64,000 bases of DNA, taken from Enterococcus durans NBRC 100479 = LMG 10746 (GTDB taxonomy: Bacteria; Bacillota; Bacilli; Lactobacillales; Enterococcaceae). A program made the position numbers and the translations under genes. The notes beneath the pieces were generated by a model. It worked only from the letters and a program-made list of their open reading frames with translations, did no database searches and had not been told where the DNA came from. Below are positions 46,045-55,918 of the stretch, one piece after another; position 1 is the first letter of the stretch, and the number at the start of each line of letters is the position of its first letter. The stretch covers positions 1 to 64,000 of the forward strand of contig NZ_BCQB01000005.1 of assembly GCF_001544215.1 (NCBI RefSeq), read 5' to 3'.

Positions 46045-46208
46045 GAGCGTGAGGCAAAAGTAGGGAATACTTTTGCTTCACGCTCTAAAAAGAATAAACA
46101 GTGGGCACAGAAACAACTCTTACGAGAAATAAACTGAAATTCACAAAAAGTTGAAAGCCCGTGAATCTCTACTTATTTCTCGGAGTGAAATACCTCTGGT
46201 CCGACCAC
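46045..46208 (+). repeat. interspersed GGGACA-hairpin repeat, copy 5 (diverged ends)
   Basis: Starts with a self-complementary arm GAGCGTGAGGCAAAAGTA / TACTTTTGCTTCACGCTC. It then has GTGGGCACAGAAACAACTC, AAATTCACAAAAAGTTGAAA and CTTATTTCTCGGAGTGAAA, and ends TCTGGTCCGACCAC. About 164 bp. It occupies the 45879-46269 gap together with the rbs promoter. Confidence 0.75.
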
Positions 46209-46269
46209 TTGCTTCTATACGGTTTTTTCAAAGAAAAGAACATTTCTATCACTGTTACTTTTACACGAA

Positions 46270-47223
46270 TTATTTCCCTGGTTCAGAGGCAATGATTGTT
46301 AGTTCTCCTTGAACAGTCCATTCGTTGATCTCGTTCGGTAGAATGAAGCTTGTTCCTTTTTCTAACAGGTATGTCTGATTATCCACGATCAATTCCCCAG
46401 CGCCATCGATTACTGTCGCCAATGTATAAGGTGCTTGTTTTTTGAAGGAAGTGATCCCTTTGATATCCCATTCATACACATTGAAAAACTCAGTTTCTAA
46501 GTAAGTAACAATAGAAGATTGTCCTTTTCGAACTTCTTTGATTTGTAATTCTGGTGTTTTTGCAGGTACAGTAGTCACATCAATCGATTGTTGGATGTGT
46601 AGCTCCCGTTTCTGACCGCTTGCATCTTTTCTATCATAGTCATACACACGATAAGTCGTGTCTGAACTTTGTTGTGTTTCTAAAATCATGATTCCTTTGC
46701 CGATTGCATGGATCGTTCCACTAGGAACATAGAAAAAGTCACCTTTTTTGACGGGAACTTTTTTCAACAAATCGTCCCAGCGGCCTTCTTTGATCATTTC
46801 AGCCAATTCTTCTCTGGTCTTCGCATGATGCCCATAAATGATCTCAGCACCTGGCTCAGCATCTATGATGTACCAGCATTCTGTTTTTCCTAGTTCTCCT
46901 TCATGTTTCATTCCATAGGCATCATCTGGATGGACTTGTACAGAAAGTTCATCTTCAGCATCCAATATTTTGATTAACAATGGGAAAACTGGTTCCGTTG
47001 GATGACCAAATAACTCCTTATGTTCTTTCCATAGATCATCTAATTTTTGACCTTTGAATTCGCCATTTTCTACAACGCTAACGCCATGTGGATGTGCGCT
47101 GATTGCCCAATCTTCCCCGATTTTGTCATTAGGGATATCAAAACCAAATACGGATTTCAGCCGGCTACCTCCCCAGATTTTTTTTTGAAAGACTGGTTTT
47201 AAAAAAATAGGTTCTTGCATCAT
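46270..47223 (-). CDS. manA: mannose-6-phosphate isomerase, class I
   Basis: Zinc enzyme interconverting mannose 6-phosphate and fructose 6-phosphate. 317 residues, the short Firmicutes type: KIWGGSRLK near the N terminus, zinc ligands in LSVQVHPDDAYGMKHEGELGKTECW (Gln/His/Glu, about 93-117) and GTIHAIGKG (about 170). Intact; GGAG seven bases before ATG. Monocistronic or read with the preceding gene. Confidence 0.94.
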   Translation of the reverse strand: MMQEPIFLKPVFQKKIWGGSRLKSVFGFDIPNDKIGEDWAISAHPHGVSVVENGEFKGQKLDDLWKEHKELFGHPTEPVFPLLIKILDAEDELSVQVHPDDAYGMKHEGELGKTECWYIIDAEPGAEIIYGHHAKTREELAEMIKEGRWDDLLKKVPVKKGDFFYVPSGTIHAIGKGIMILETQQSSDTTYRVYDYDRKDASGQKRELHIQQSIDVTTVPAKTPELQIKEVRKGQSSIVTYLETEFFNVYEWDIKGITSFKKQAPYTLATVIDGAGELIVDNQTYLLEKGTSFILPNEINEWTVQGELTIIASEPGK

Positions 47224-47258
47224 TCTAACTCCTCTCGATTTTCATGATTATTATAGCA

Positions 47259-48284
47259 TTATTTGTTTAATAACGCTTTCTCTTTCAAAAAATTTTCAAC
47301 GATCTCATCGCGACATTCAATATACGCCTCACGATGGTCTTCTGGATGGACACGATTGGATAAAAAGATGAACGCTGTTTGATCGATCAAGTCAATCAAT
47401 AAAAATGTACCCGTATAACCAGTATGAAAGAGAATTGGATGATGATCGGTCACATCTCTTTTCAAATCCCATCCCAATGATCGATCTCCATTTTGAAGTG
47501 GTGTTTGATCTTGCAAAAGCTCTTGGATCGTTCTTTCTTCTAAAAACTGACCATTCGCAGTTTTCCCTTTATCCAGATACATTTTGACAAATTTGATGCT
47601 ATCTTCTAAATCGATAAATAAACCCGCATTGCCTGCATGTTCTGCTAAGACCCTTGCTTTTGGATCATGTGTGATCCCCCGCAAGACTTCTCCTGATGCC
47701 AATTGTTGCGTTGGTACGATTCGTTTGGATGGATAGGGTAAAAAGAGGCTATTCATCATCCCTAATGGTTCCAACACTTGTTCTTGGAACAATTCTGTTG
47801 CTGGTTCTTGAAAAATCTCTTCCAACATGAACCCTAACAAGATCGTGCCTGCATCAGTGTATTTCACAGCCTTTCCTAACTGATCTCCTGGTTGAAGTTT
47901 AAGGTAAGCAGCAATCAACTCTTCTTGTGAAAGTTGATCACGATCAGGAATCCACGTTTGGATATCAGACGTATGGGTCAATAAGTGCCGGATCGTGATC
48001 GTTTGATTGTCAAAAGCTGGTAAATAATCTGCAAGCGGACGATCCAACTCAATTTTTCCATCTTCCCACAAACGCAAGACCAAACTAGTTGTCGCAATCA
48101 CTTTTGTCAAAGATGCTGCATCAAAAAGCAAGTCTTCTTCCATAGGCTGGATCTCCGGGACAACCTGAGCGTTTCCAGCAAAGAAACGTTCAACTTCATT
48201 TTTTCGGATGAATGCGCCAACGACACCAGGATAATAGCCTTCTTCTAATTTTTTTAAAATCAATTGTTTTGTTTCTGGATACAT
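47259..48284 (-). CDS. beta-lactamase-family serine hydrolase
   Basis: A 341-residue class C beta-lactamase/EstB-like protein without signal peptide. The catalytic SxxK is in DAASLTKVIATT (about residue 58), the second-motif Tyr in KYTDAGTILLG (about 140), and the third motif HTGYTG near 290. It is cytoplasmic by sequence. It could be an esterase or a D,D-peptidase-like enzyme; resistance to beta-lactams is not implied. Upstream of manA on the same strand. Confidence 0.85.
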   Translation of the reverse strand: MYPETKQLILKKLEEGYYPGVVGAFIRKNEVERFFAGNAQVVPEIQPMEEDLLFDAASLTKVIATTSLVLRLWEDGKIELDRPLADYLPAFDNQTITIRHLLTHTSDIQTWIPDRDQLSQEELIAAYLKLQPGDQLGKAVKYTDAGTILLGFMLEEIFQEPATELFQEQVLEPLGMMNSLFLPYPSKRIVPTQQLASGEVLRGITHDPKARVLAEHAGNAGLFIDLEDSIKFVKMYLDKGKTANGQFLEERTIQELLQDQTPLQNGDRSLGWDLKRDVTDHHPILFHTGYTGTFLLIDLIDQTAFIFLSNRVHPEDHREAYIECRDEIVENFLKEKALLNK

Positions 48285-48448
48285 GTTCCTCTCCCTTTCT
48301 TTCGAAGGATACTCTTTCGTTCCATGCCCAAAGCATATAGCTTTCTTTCAGGAGAAGCAAGATTTTTCCAATATTTTTAGACTTTTATGCTAAAAACTAA
48401 GGATGAAAAATATAAATAAAAAACTCCTACGTATGACATATCAATACG

Positions 48449-49324
48449 CTAGGAGCAACTTTCACACGCTAATTTATTTTTTTCTTCTTTAGAATCTGTC
48501 ACAAACCACCATTCGATTCCGATTGCATCATAGATGGTCAATACTGTGTGCTTTTTATCTAAGAAGAAATCAACTGAATATTCTTTTAAATGTTGGACAA
48601 GTTCTTCCATATTCTCTTGGCTGATCACAAACTTCAAAAAGTCTAAGCCAATCACTTCGTGGGTCGGAAGTTGGATTGCTTCACTCGTTGCTTCAGTCAG
48701 ACCAACATGGAAGTCCCCTTCATTTAAAACATACCATTCGTTTTTTTCATTATGGACTTTTAAACCAAGTAAGCTTTCAAGAAACTTACGTTCTTTGGCA
48801 CTATCGATTACGTTTAAGTGGATTTTTTCAAAATAAGAGCCTGCTGATAATTTTTCATACTTTTCTTCAGATTTTCGCAACAACGATTCTTGATCCAAAT
48901 TTTCTGGATCTACAGACTTCTCTACTGTTCCATCTTCGTGATAGATCTCTAATTCATTACCTTCTGGATCTTTTAATAAGATACCCATACGGCCTTGGTC
49001 TTCTAATGCTTTTTCAATTACGTAATTCGTCTTGCTGATACGGCATAGAATATCTGCCATTTCTTCTACACTTGGAATAATCAATGAGAAGCGGTTGAGC
49101 TTTTTGATCTCCCCGAAGTGATCATCTGCTCTGGGGCTTTCTTCAAGCAATAGCATTTCACTGTCACGCTCTTCCGTTCCTAGAATAGCTAGTTCGTTTT
49201 ATTCCCGTTTCAAATCAAAGCCAATTGTATTCTTATAAAAATCAATCATTTTATCTCGGTCTTTCACCCGGATTGCCACGCTTTTCAAATAGGTAGCAGA
49301 CCCCAATTTAAAATCTTTCATCAT
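48449..49324 (-). pseudogene. glyoxalase/extradiol-dioxygenase family protein interrupted by TAA
   Basis: Reading from the ATG at 49324 (AGGGGAG upstream) gives a VOC-family protein of about 291 codons with an in-frame TAA at codon 42 (49199-49201), between GFDLKRE and NELAILGTEERDSEM. The remainder is continuous and shows VOC half-domains (LLKDPEGNELEIYHEDG, FEKIHLNVIDSAKERKFLESLLGLKV), as in CatE-like proteins. A GAA or AAA to TAA change explains the break. Reinitiation at the ATG at 49156 would lose the first metal-binding half. Confidence 0.8.
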
Positions 49325-49516
49325 TCTTGCTCCCCTCTACGTCAAGCTTTATTTTAACGATGGTTCCCATTTCTTTCAAGCGATAAATAGATTTTTATAA
49401 AAAAAAATGTGAGAATTCTCGCTTTTTCATATAATTTTAATAAAATAGTGAAAAAACGATAGTTATAAAAAATAAAACGCACGAAACAATCTATGTCTCG
49501 TGCGTTAATTTTCAAC

Positions 49517-51403
49517 TTATGAAGCTTCTTCCTCTGAAAATTGACTATTATACAAATCAGCATAAAAACCATCTTTTTCCATCAAAGTATCATGATTACC
49601 TGTTTCAACGATCGAACCATGATTCATAACGATAATGTTATCTGCATCACGAATCGTTGACAGACGGTGAGCTACCACAAAACTTGTTCGGTTTTCTAAT
49701 AAACGATTCATCGCTTTTTGAATCAAGATCTCAGTTCGTGTATCTACACTAGAGGTAGCTTCATCAAGGATCAAGACATCTGGATTAGCAAGGAATGCTC
49801 GCGCAATCGTAATCAATTGTCTTTGACCTTGAGAAATGTTGCTGGCATCTTCGTTTAATACTGTATTATAGCCTTCTGGTAATTTGCGAACAAAGTCATC
49901 GACATGGGCTGCCTTAGCAGCTTCGATTACTTGCTCATCTGTTGCATCTTCGTTCCCATACTTGATATTGTCATAGATCGTCCCTGTGAATAACCAAGTA
50001 TCTTGAAGTACCATAGAGAACTGTGCACGTAAGACATCTCGTGAAAGATCTCTCGTGTCAACACCATCGTAACGAATGCTTCCGCCCGAAACATCATAGA
50101 ATCGTTCTAACAGGTTGATCAAGGTGGTTTTCCCTGCCCCTGTAGGTCCTACGATAGCAACCATTTCTCCCGGTTTTACATCTAAACTGAAATCAGTCAT
50201 CAATAAACTATCTGGAGAATAGCCAAATTGTACATTTTCAAAACGTACTTTGTAAGGTGTATCTTTTTCTACTGGCAATCCTGATTTTTCCTCTGTCATC
50301 TCTGCTTCATCTAAGACTTCAAAAACACGTTCTGCAGAAGCAACTGTTGATTGGATCGTGTTCATCAAACTCGCTAACTGCGTGATTGGTTGTGAAAATT
50401 GTGTCGTATATTGCAAGAAGGCTTGAACATCACCAAGGGACATATTCCCATTCGCAACTTTGACACCCCCAAGAACAGCAACAAATACATAACCCAAGTT
50501 TTTAACAAAGTTCATCAAAGGCATGATGATTGCTGAAATGAACTGAGCTTTCCAGCCTGCCGCGTATAGTTTTTGATTTTCTTCTTCAAAGACTTCTTGG
50601 TCTTTTGCTGTATGGTTAAATGTTTTAACGATCGTATGTCCACTATACGTTTCTTCTACCTGATTATTTAAAAGTCCTAGACTCTTTTGTTGATCAGCAA
50701 AGAATATTTGTGATTTTGGCGCAATGATCATGACGATGATCAAACTTAAAGGAATCATCAATAATGCGACCAACGTTAACTGCCAACTGATAGAAAGCAT
50801 CATGACGATAACCCCGATCAATGTGACGGCACTCGTTACAAATTGCGTCAAGTTTTGTTGAAGCGTACTTGCAATGTTATCCATGTCATTGATGGCTCTA
50901 GACATGATGTCCCCATTTGTATGTGTATCATAGTAAGAAATAGGTACTCGGTTCATTTTTGCTTCTAGATCATGTCGTAGTTCATACACTGTTCGTTGTG
51001 AAACTCTAGTCATGATAAATTGTTGTAAAAAGTTGAATACCGCAGAAATCAAATACATTACGATAACTGTCGCAATGATTTGTGCAATTTTGTCAAAATC
51101 AATCGGAAATTTTGATATCTGTTGGCCTGCTTGCATCTGTTTAGCACCTGCCATGACACCATTGAATATTTCCGTTGTCGCTTTCCCTAATACTTTAGGT
51201 GTTTGGATTTGGAAGATTACAGCTGCAATCGCCAACACAAAAACGGCAATGATCGCAACTAACCGTTTGGACATATACCCAAATAATCGTCTAACTGTTC
51301 CCCAAAAATTCTTAGGTTTTTCTCCTTTAACGCCAATGTTGCGTCCAGGTCCATGTCCGCCACCCATTGGTCCACGAGAAGGTTTCGTATTTTCTTTACT
51401 CAT
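49517..51403 (-). CDS. efrB: EfrB-like ABC exporter subunit (canonical NBD)
   Basis: Half-transporter of 628 residues: a Gly/Pro-rich N-terminal tail (about 1-30), six membrane spans to about residue 340, then an ATPase domain. It has Walker A GPTGAGKTT, the altered signature ISQGQRQ and Walker B VLILDEATSSVD with the catalytic Glu. Starts 8 bases inside the end of the partner gene. The pair matches EfrAB/LmrCD-type heterodimeric drug exporters; the substrate range is not read from sequence. Confidence 0.85.
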   Translation of the reverse strand: MSKENTKPSRGPMGGGHGPGRNIGVKGEKPKNFWGTVRRLFGYMSKRLVAIIAVFVLAIAAVIFQIQTPKVLGKATTEIFNGVMAGAKQMQAGQQISKFPIDFDKIAQIIATVIVMYLISAVFNFLQQFIMTRVSQRTVYELRHDLEAKMNRVPISYYDTHTNGDIMSRAINDMDNIASTLQQNLTQFVTSAVTLIGVIVMMLSISWQLTLVALLMIPLSLIIVMIIAPKSQIFFADQQKSLGLLNNQVEETYSGHTIVKTFNHTAKDQEVFEEENQKLYAAGWKAQFISAIIMPLMNFVKNLGYVFVAVLGGVKVANGNMSLGDVQAFLQYTTQFSQPITQLASLMNTIQSTVASAERVFEVLDEAEMTEEKSGLPVEKDTPYKVRFENVQFGYSPDSLLMTDFSLDVKPGEMVAIVGPTGAGKTTLINLLERFYDVSGGSIRYDGVDTRDLSRDVLRAQFSMVLQDTWLFTGTIYDNIKYGNEDATDEQVIEAAKAAHVDDFVRKLPEGYNTVLNEDASNISQGQRQLITIARAFLANPDVLILDEATSSVDTRTEILIQKAMNRLLENRTSFVVAHRLSTIRDADNIIVMNHGSIVETGNHDTLMEKDGFYADLYNSQFSEEEAS

Positions 51404-53126
51404 GTAGATCCTCCTCTCTCAATTGCGAATGAACGATCTCTTGATACGTTTCATTTGTTTTAAGTAGTTCATCATGTGTTCCTTTACCGACTAATTTTCC
51501 TTCATCTAATACTAAGATCGTATCAGCGTCCATAACAGTACTTACACGTTGAGCAACTAATACCGTAATGCTTTGTGTCATATTTTGTTTCAATGCTTGA
51601 CGAAGATTTGCATCTGTTTTAAAGTCTAAAGCTGAAAATGAATCATCGAAGACATAGACATCTGCTGGTTTGACTAAAGCCCGTGCAATAGCCAGTCGTT
51701 GTCTTTGACCACCAGAGAAGTTCCCGCCACCTTGTTCTACGTGGCTATCTAACCCATCTTCTAATTCTGAGACAAATTCTTTCGCTTGAGCAATTTCTAA
51801 TGCTTTCCAAATCATTTCATCCGTTGCATCTGCTTTACCATATTGCATATTTTCTCTGATCGTTCCAGAAAAGAGCATCGCTTTTTGCGGAACAAAGCCC
51901 ATCAATTCTCTCAAGTTGTATTGTGTCACTTCACTGATACTTGTTCCATTGATCTTGATGGCACCAGATTCAATATCATACAAGCGTGGGATAAGATTGA
52001 CTAAAGTCGTTTTCCCTGAACCAGTACCTCCAATGATTGCAACGATCTCCCCAGATTTGGCAGAAAAATCAATATCTTCTAAGGCTAATTTCTCCGCCCC
52101 ATGATAGCGATAATTGACATGCTCAAAAGCAAGTGTGGCATTTTTTCCTGCAAGAGCCAATTTTTTAGGATCTTTAGGGTCATTGATCCCTACTTCTTCA
52201 TCTAGTACTTCATTGATACGATCAGCAGATGCTTGTGCTCTAGGCACCATGATAAAAATGGCTGACAGCATCATGAAGCTAATCAAAATCTGCATCGCAT
52301 ATGTCATGAATGCAATTAGGTTCCCTACTTCTAAAGTCATATCTGCTATGTAGTGACCACCAAACCAGGTAATTGCTACATTTGTACCACTCATGATCAA
52401 TGTCATCATCGGCATCATCAATGCAACGATCGTATTTACTTTAATCGCTGTATTCGTATAATCTTTATTCGCTAAATCAAAACGATTTTCTTCAAATCGT
52501 GTTTTATCAAAGGCACGAATAACACGTACGCCTGTCAGTCCTTCACGAAATACCAAGTTCAAGCGGTCTGTCTTTTTCTGCATACTCTTGAACAATGGAA
52601 CAGCAAAAAACATGATCCCACCAATCAAAACGATCATGACAGGGATAACAACTAAGAAAATTTTCGTTAATTCATGGTCTTTTTGATAAGCTAAGAAACT
52701 TGCACCCACCAATGTAATCGGTGCATTGATCATCATTCTTAGAAACATTTGCGTAACCATTTGGATCTGGGTCACATCATTGGTTGTTCGTGTAATCAAA
52801 GAAGCTGTTCCATATTTATCAAAGGCGTCTTTGGTCAAGCTTTCTGATTTTTTATAAACATCTGTACGTAATTGTTTTCCTAATTTCTGTGATTCTCGTG
52901 TTGCAAAATAGGTATTTGCAATTGCCGCAAAAATACTGATCAAAGAAAAGCCGATCATAACAAAACCAGTCTGCCAGATATAATCGACATCTCCTTTTGC
53001 TACCCCTTTATCAATAATATTAGAGGTCAGTGTCGGCAAGTAAAGATCTGCGAAGACTTGGATAACCATAAATATCGTAGCAGCAATCGCCGAAGTCAAT
53101 GATATCCGTTTAAAAACTTTTAGCAT
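51396..53126 (-). CDS. efrA: EfrA-like ABC exporter subunit (degenerate catalytic site)
   Basis: Half-transporter of 576 residues with six membrane spans followed by an ATPase domain. It has Walker A GGTGSGKTT and signature FSGGQRQR, but Walker B VYVFDDSFSALD, where Asp replaces the catalytic Glu. Such a degenerate site is normal in one subunit of heterodimeric exporters (LmrC, TM287) and supports pairing with the following gene. The upstream TetR gene ends 15 bases before the start. Confidence 0.85.
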   Translation of the reverse strand: MLKVFKRISLTSAIAATIFMVIQVFADLYLPTLTSNIIDKGVAKGDVDYIWQTGFVMIGFSLISIFAAIANTYFATRESQKLGKQLRTDVYKKSESLTKDAFDKYGTASLITRTTNDVTQIQMVTQMFLRMMINAPITLVGASFLAYQKDHELTKIFLVVIPVMIVLIGGIMFFAVPLFKSMQKKTDRLNLVFREGLTGVRVIRAFDKTRFEENRFDLANKDYTNTAIKVNTIVALMMPMMTLIMSGTNVAITWFGGHYIADMTLEVGNLIAFMTYAMQILISFMMLSAIFIMVPRAQASADRINEVLDEEVGINDPKDPKKLALAGKNATLAFEHVNYRYHGAEKLALEDIDFSAKSGEIVAIIGGTGSGKTTLVNLIPRLYDIESGAIKINGTSISEVTQYNLRELMGFVPQKAMLFSGTIRENMQYGKADATDEMIWKALEIAQAKEFVSELEDGLDSHVEQGGGNFSGGQRQRLAIARALVKPADVYVFDDSFSALDFKTDANLRQALKQNMTQSITVLVAQRVSTVMDADTILVLDEGKLVGKGTHDELLKTNETYQEIVHSQLREEDLHE

Positions 53127-53141
53127 GTAGTACCCTTCTTT

Positions 53142-53786
53142 CTATTTATACACTCCATTTTTCAACCAAGACAATTTCAATTTGAATTCTTCGATTGCTT
53201 GTTCAACAGAGTAATCTTTGGATTTTGAGAATGTTTTATAAGAATGAGCGATTGTCGTAAAAAATGTACTCATCACTACTTGGATCAGTAATTCCATCTC
53301 ATGGTCATTTTTGATTTTTAGTGTAGTGCGATCGATCAACTCAACCAGTTCTTTCGCATCTTGTTTATGCTCTTCATGGGAGTGATGCTGATCCCCTCTA
53401 GCATGGGGCACCACTTTACGGGAAGCACGATAATCCATATTCATGAACAAATTTCGATAAAAAGCAGCATTTTCTCCCACTAAGATATCGCGGATCATCT
53501 TTGTAAAATAAAGTTCGAATCCCTTGAACAAATCACCATCGGCTTCTTTCATCAATTGGATCATATCTCTAGAACTATCACGTCGCACTGTTTCAAAGTA
53601 ATAGAAATAAAGATCTTCTTTGTCCTCAAAATATTGATAAAAACTACCGCGAGGGATTTCAGCTATCTTCACGATATTTGCGATAGAAGCATCTTTTAAC
53701 GGGACTCTTGAGAACTCAACTCTTGCTGCTTCTAACAGTCGTTTCTTTTTTTCTTCAGGTAAATGAAAAAAAGTCTGCTTAGGCAT
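53142..53786 (-). CDS. TetR-family repressor of the ABC exporter
   Basis: About 214 residues from the ATG at 53786, which follows AAGGAGG. The HTH is visible in LLEAARVEFSRVPLKDASIANIVKIAEIPRGSFYQYFEDKEDLYFYYF (about 17-64). The open frame extends 57 codons upstream but through the operator region and is not used. It leads the operon with the two efr-like genes, so autoregulation and control of the exporter are likely. Confidence 0.88.
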   Translation of the reverse strand: MPKQTFFHLPEEKKKRLLEAARVEFSRVPLKDASIANIVKIAEIPRGSFYQYFEDKEDLYFYYFETVRRDSSRDMIQLMKEADGDLFKGFELYFTKMIRDILVGENAAFYRNLFMNMDYRASRKVVPHARGDQHHSHEEHKQDAKELVELIDRTTLKIKNDHEMELLIQVVMSTFFTTIAHSYKTFSKSKDYSVEQAIEEFKLKLSWLKNGVYK

Positions 53787-53809
53787 AGGTAGCCTCCTTC
53801 CTTCTAAAA

Positions 53810-53839
53810 ATGACACACTGTCATATGACACTATGTCAT
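53810..53839. promoter_or_regulatory. two tandem 15-bp palindromic operators for the TetR regulator
   Basis: ATGACACACTGTCAT (53810-53824) is immediately followed by ATGACACTATGTCAT (53825-53839). Both fit ATGACAnnnTGTCAT. They lie 24 bases before the TetR start and about 170 bases before the divergent azoreductase gene, the usual arrangement for a TetR-type regulator controlling its own operon. Confidence 0.8.
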
Positions 53840-53975
53840 TATAACACCAGGTAATTGTTTTGCAAGTGATTTGCATGATTTTTTTCATGAAAACAACTGT
53901 TTTTTTTATTTGAAATGGAACCTTTATAAAAAAGCTTGATAGCCTTTTCCCTTTCAAGTAAACTTATTTTGTTAG

Positions 53976-54629
<654 letters not shown>

Positions 54630-54657
54630 ATCGATCAGCAAAAAAAATTTTTAAAAG

Positions 54658-54753
54658 AAAAAAGATTCAAAAATAGGAATTTCTGAACCGATCTCTAAAA
54701 AGTTAGTGGACTAGCTTTTAAAGATCATTACAGCCTATTTTTGAATCTTTTTT
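54658..54753. terminator. large two-tier terminator between azoreductase and AI-2E permease genes
   Basis: The outer stem AAAGATTCAAAAATAGG / CCTATTTTTGAATCTTT ends in T7. An inner imperfect hairpin pairs GATCTCTAAAAAGTTAGT with ACTAGCTTTTAAAGATC. It can work for both convergent genes. Confidence 0.8.
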
Positions 54754-55910
54754 TATAACTCGTTGTTTTTTTCTTCATACAAATTAGAAATAGTAGTGTA
54801 CCATTCGAAGACATGTGAAATGATCACTTTCGCAGCAGCATATACCGGAATCCCTAAAATCACACCGATGATCCCAAATAATTTACCAGAAGTCAACAAC
54901 ACTAGTAAAATGGTGACAGGATGAATTGCTAGCTGATTTCCTAGAACAAGTGGAGAAATCAAACGCCCTTCGATTGTTTGCTCCACAGCAAAGACGATCA
55001 GCACTTTCACTAACATCACTGGCCCTGCAACGATTGCTAAAAACACTGCTGGAATCATTGCTAAGAATGATCCTAGATAAGGAATAAGGTTTAAAAATCC
55101 TGCGACTATCCCTAGAGTAACTGCATAATCCAGACCAATAATCGCAAAACCGATCATAAACATGATGGCTACAGCAAACGCAACAGTTAATTGCCCACGG
55201 ATATAAGAAGACACTTGATCATTCATTTCCCCTAACACTTTTAATGTGGGTTTCCGCATACGAGTTGGCAAGAATTTAACAAAATACGGTGCAAGCTGTT
55301 TCCCATCCTTCAATAGATAGAAGAGAATAAATGGCATCGTCAACACAGCAACCAAGACCGTCGCTACAGCCCCGACAAAACTACCCAAACTTTGAACGGT
55401 ACTTTTAGAGATATCTTGTAACATATCTCCAGCTGAACTTACGAACTTTTCTCCCGCAGATTCCAATTGATCTCTAAACTGATTAAATAGCGGATCCCTT
55501 AAAATCTCCGTCAATTTATTATCGATCGTATCTACATATTTAGGAAAATTACCGACAAAACTGACTGTTTGCTCTTGGATTTTAGGAATGATAACCACTG
55601 ATCCCCAAACGATCAAAGCCACAACGAGAACAAATAATCCAATGATACTGTAGATTCGCGGTATTCGTTGTTTCTCTAAATAATCGACCACTGGATTCAT
55701 CAAATAGTACAAAATACCCGCTAAAATAATCGGCAAGCCAACGATCGCTAAAAACTGCCAGATTGGTTCAAATAAATAGGATACTTTCGTAAATAGAAAA
55801 ACGATAAGTAAGACTAAAAGCACCACTAGTAATGACGTCACGACCTGATTATTCAAGAACCAACGCCAGAACCAAGAAATAGGTCTTGATTTTTTATTTT
55901 TTTCTTCCAT
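54753..55910 (-). CDS. AI-2E family (PerM) membrane transporter
   Basis: A 385-residue polytopic protein with about eight spans and the family landmarks VVIIPKIQEQT, a long amphipathic region, QVSSYIRGQLTVAFAVAI and the C-terminal LISPLVLGNQLAIHPVTILL. The family includes the E. coli autoinducer-2 exporter YdgG/TqsA and Na+/H+ antiporters of bacilli, so the substrate is open. It follows the GutA-like gene by 8 bases. Confidence 0.87.
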   Translation of the reverse strand: MEEKNKKSRPISWFWRWFLNNQVVTSLLVVLLVLLIVFLFTKVSYLFEPIWQFLAIVGLPIILAGILYYLMNPVVDYLEKQRIPRIYSIIGLFVLVVALIVWGSVVIIPKIQEQTVSFVGNFPKYVDTIDNKLTEILRDPLFNQFRDQLESAGEKFVSSAGDMLQDISKSTVQSLGSFVGAVATVLVAVLTMPFILFYLLKDGKQLAPYFVKFLPTRMRKPTLKVLGEMNDQVSSYIRGQLTVAFAVAIMFMIGFAIIGLDYAVTLGIVAGFLNLIPYLGSFLAMIPAVFLAIVAGPVMLVKVLIVFAVEQTIEGRLISPLVLGNQLAIHPVTILLVLLTSGKLFGIIGVILGIPVYAAAKVIISHVFEWYTTISNLYEEKNNEL

Positions 55911-55918
55911 TTTTCCAC

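Noticed and set aside
51396-53126. EfrA-like Walker B Asp-Asp as an inactivating mutation
   Set aside because: A degenerate catalytic site in one subunit is the normal state for this class of heterodimeric exporters, so it is not counted as a lesion.
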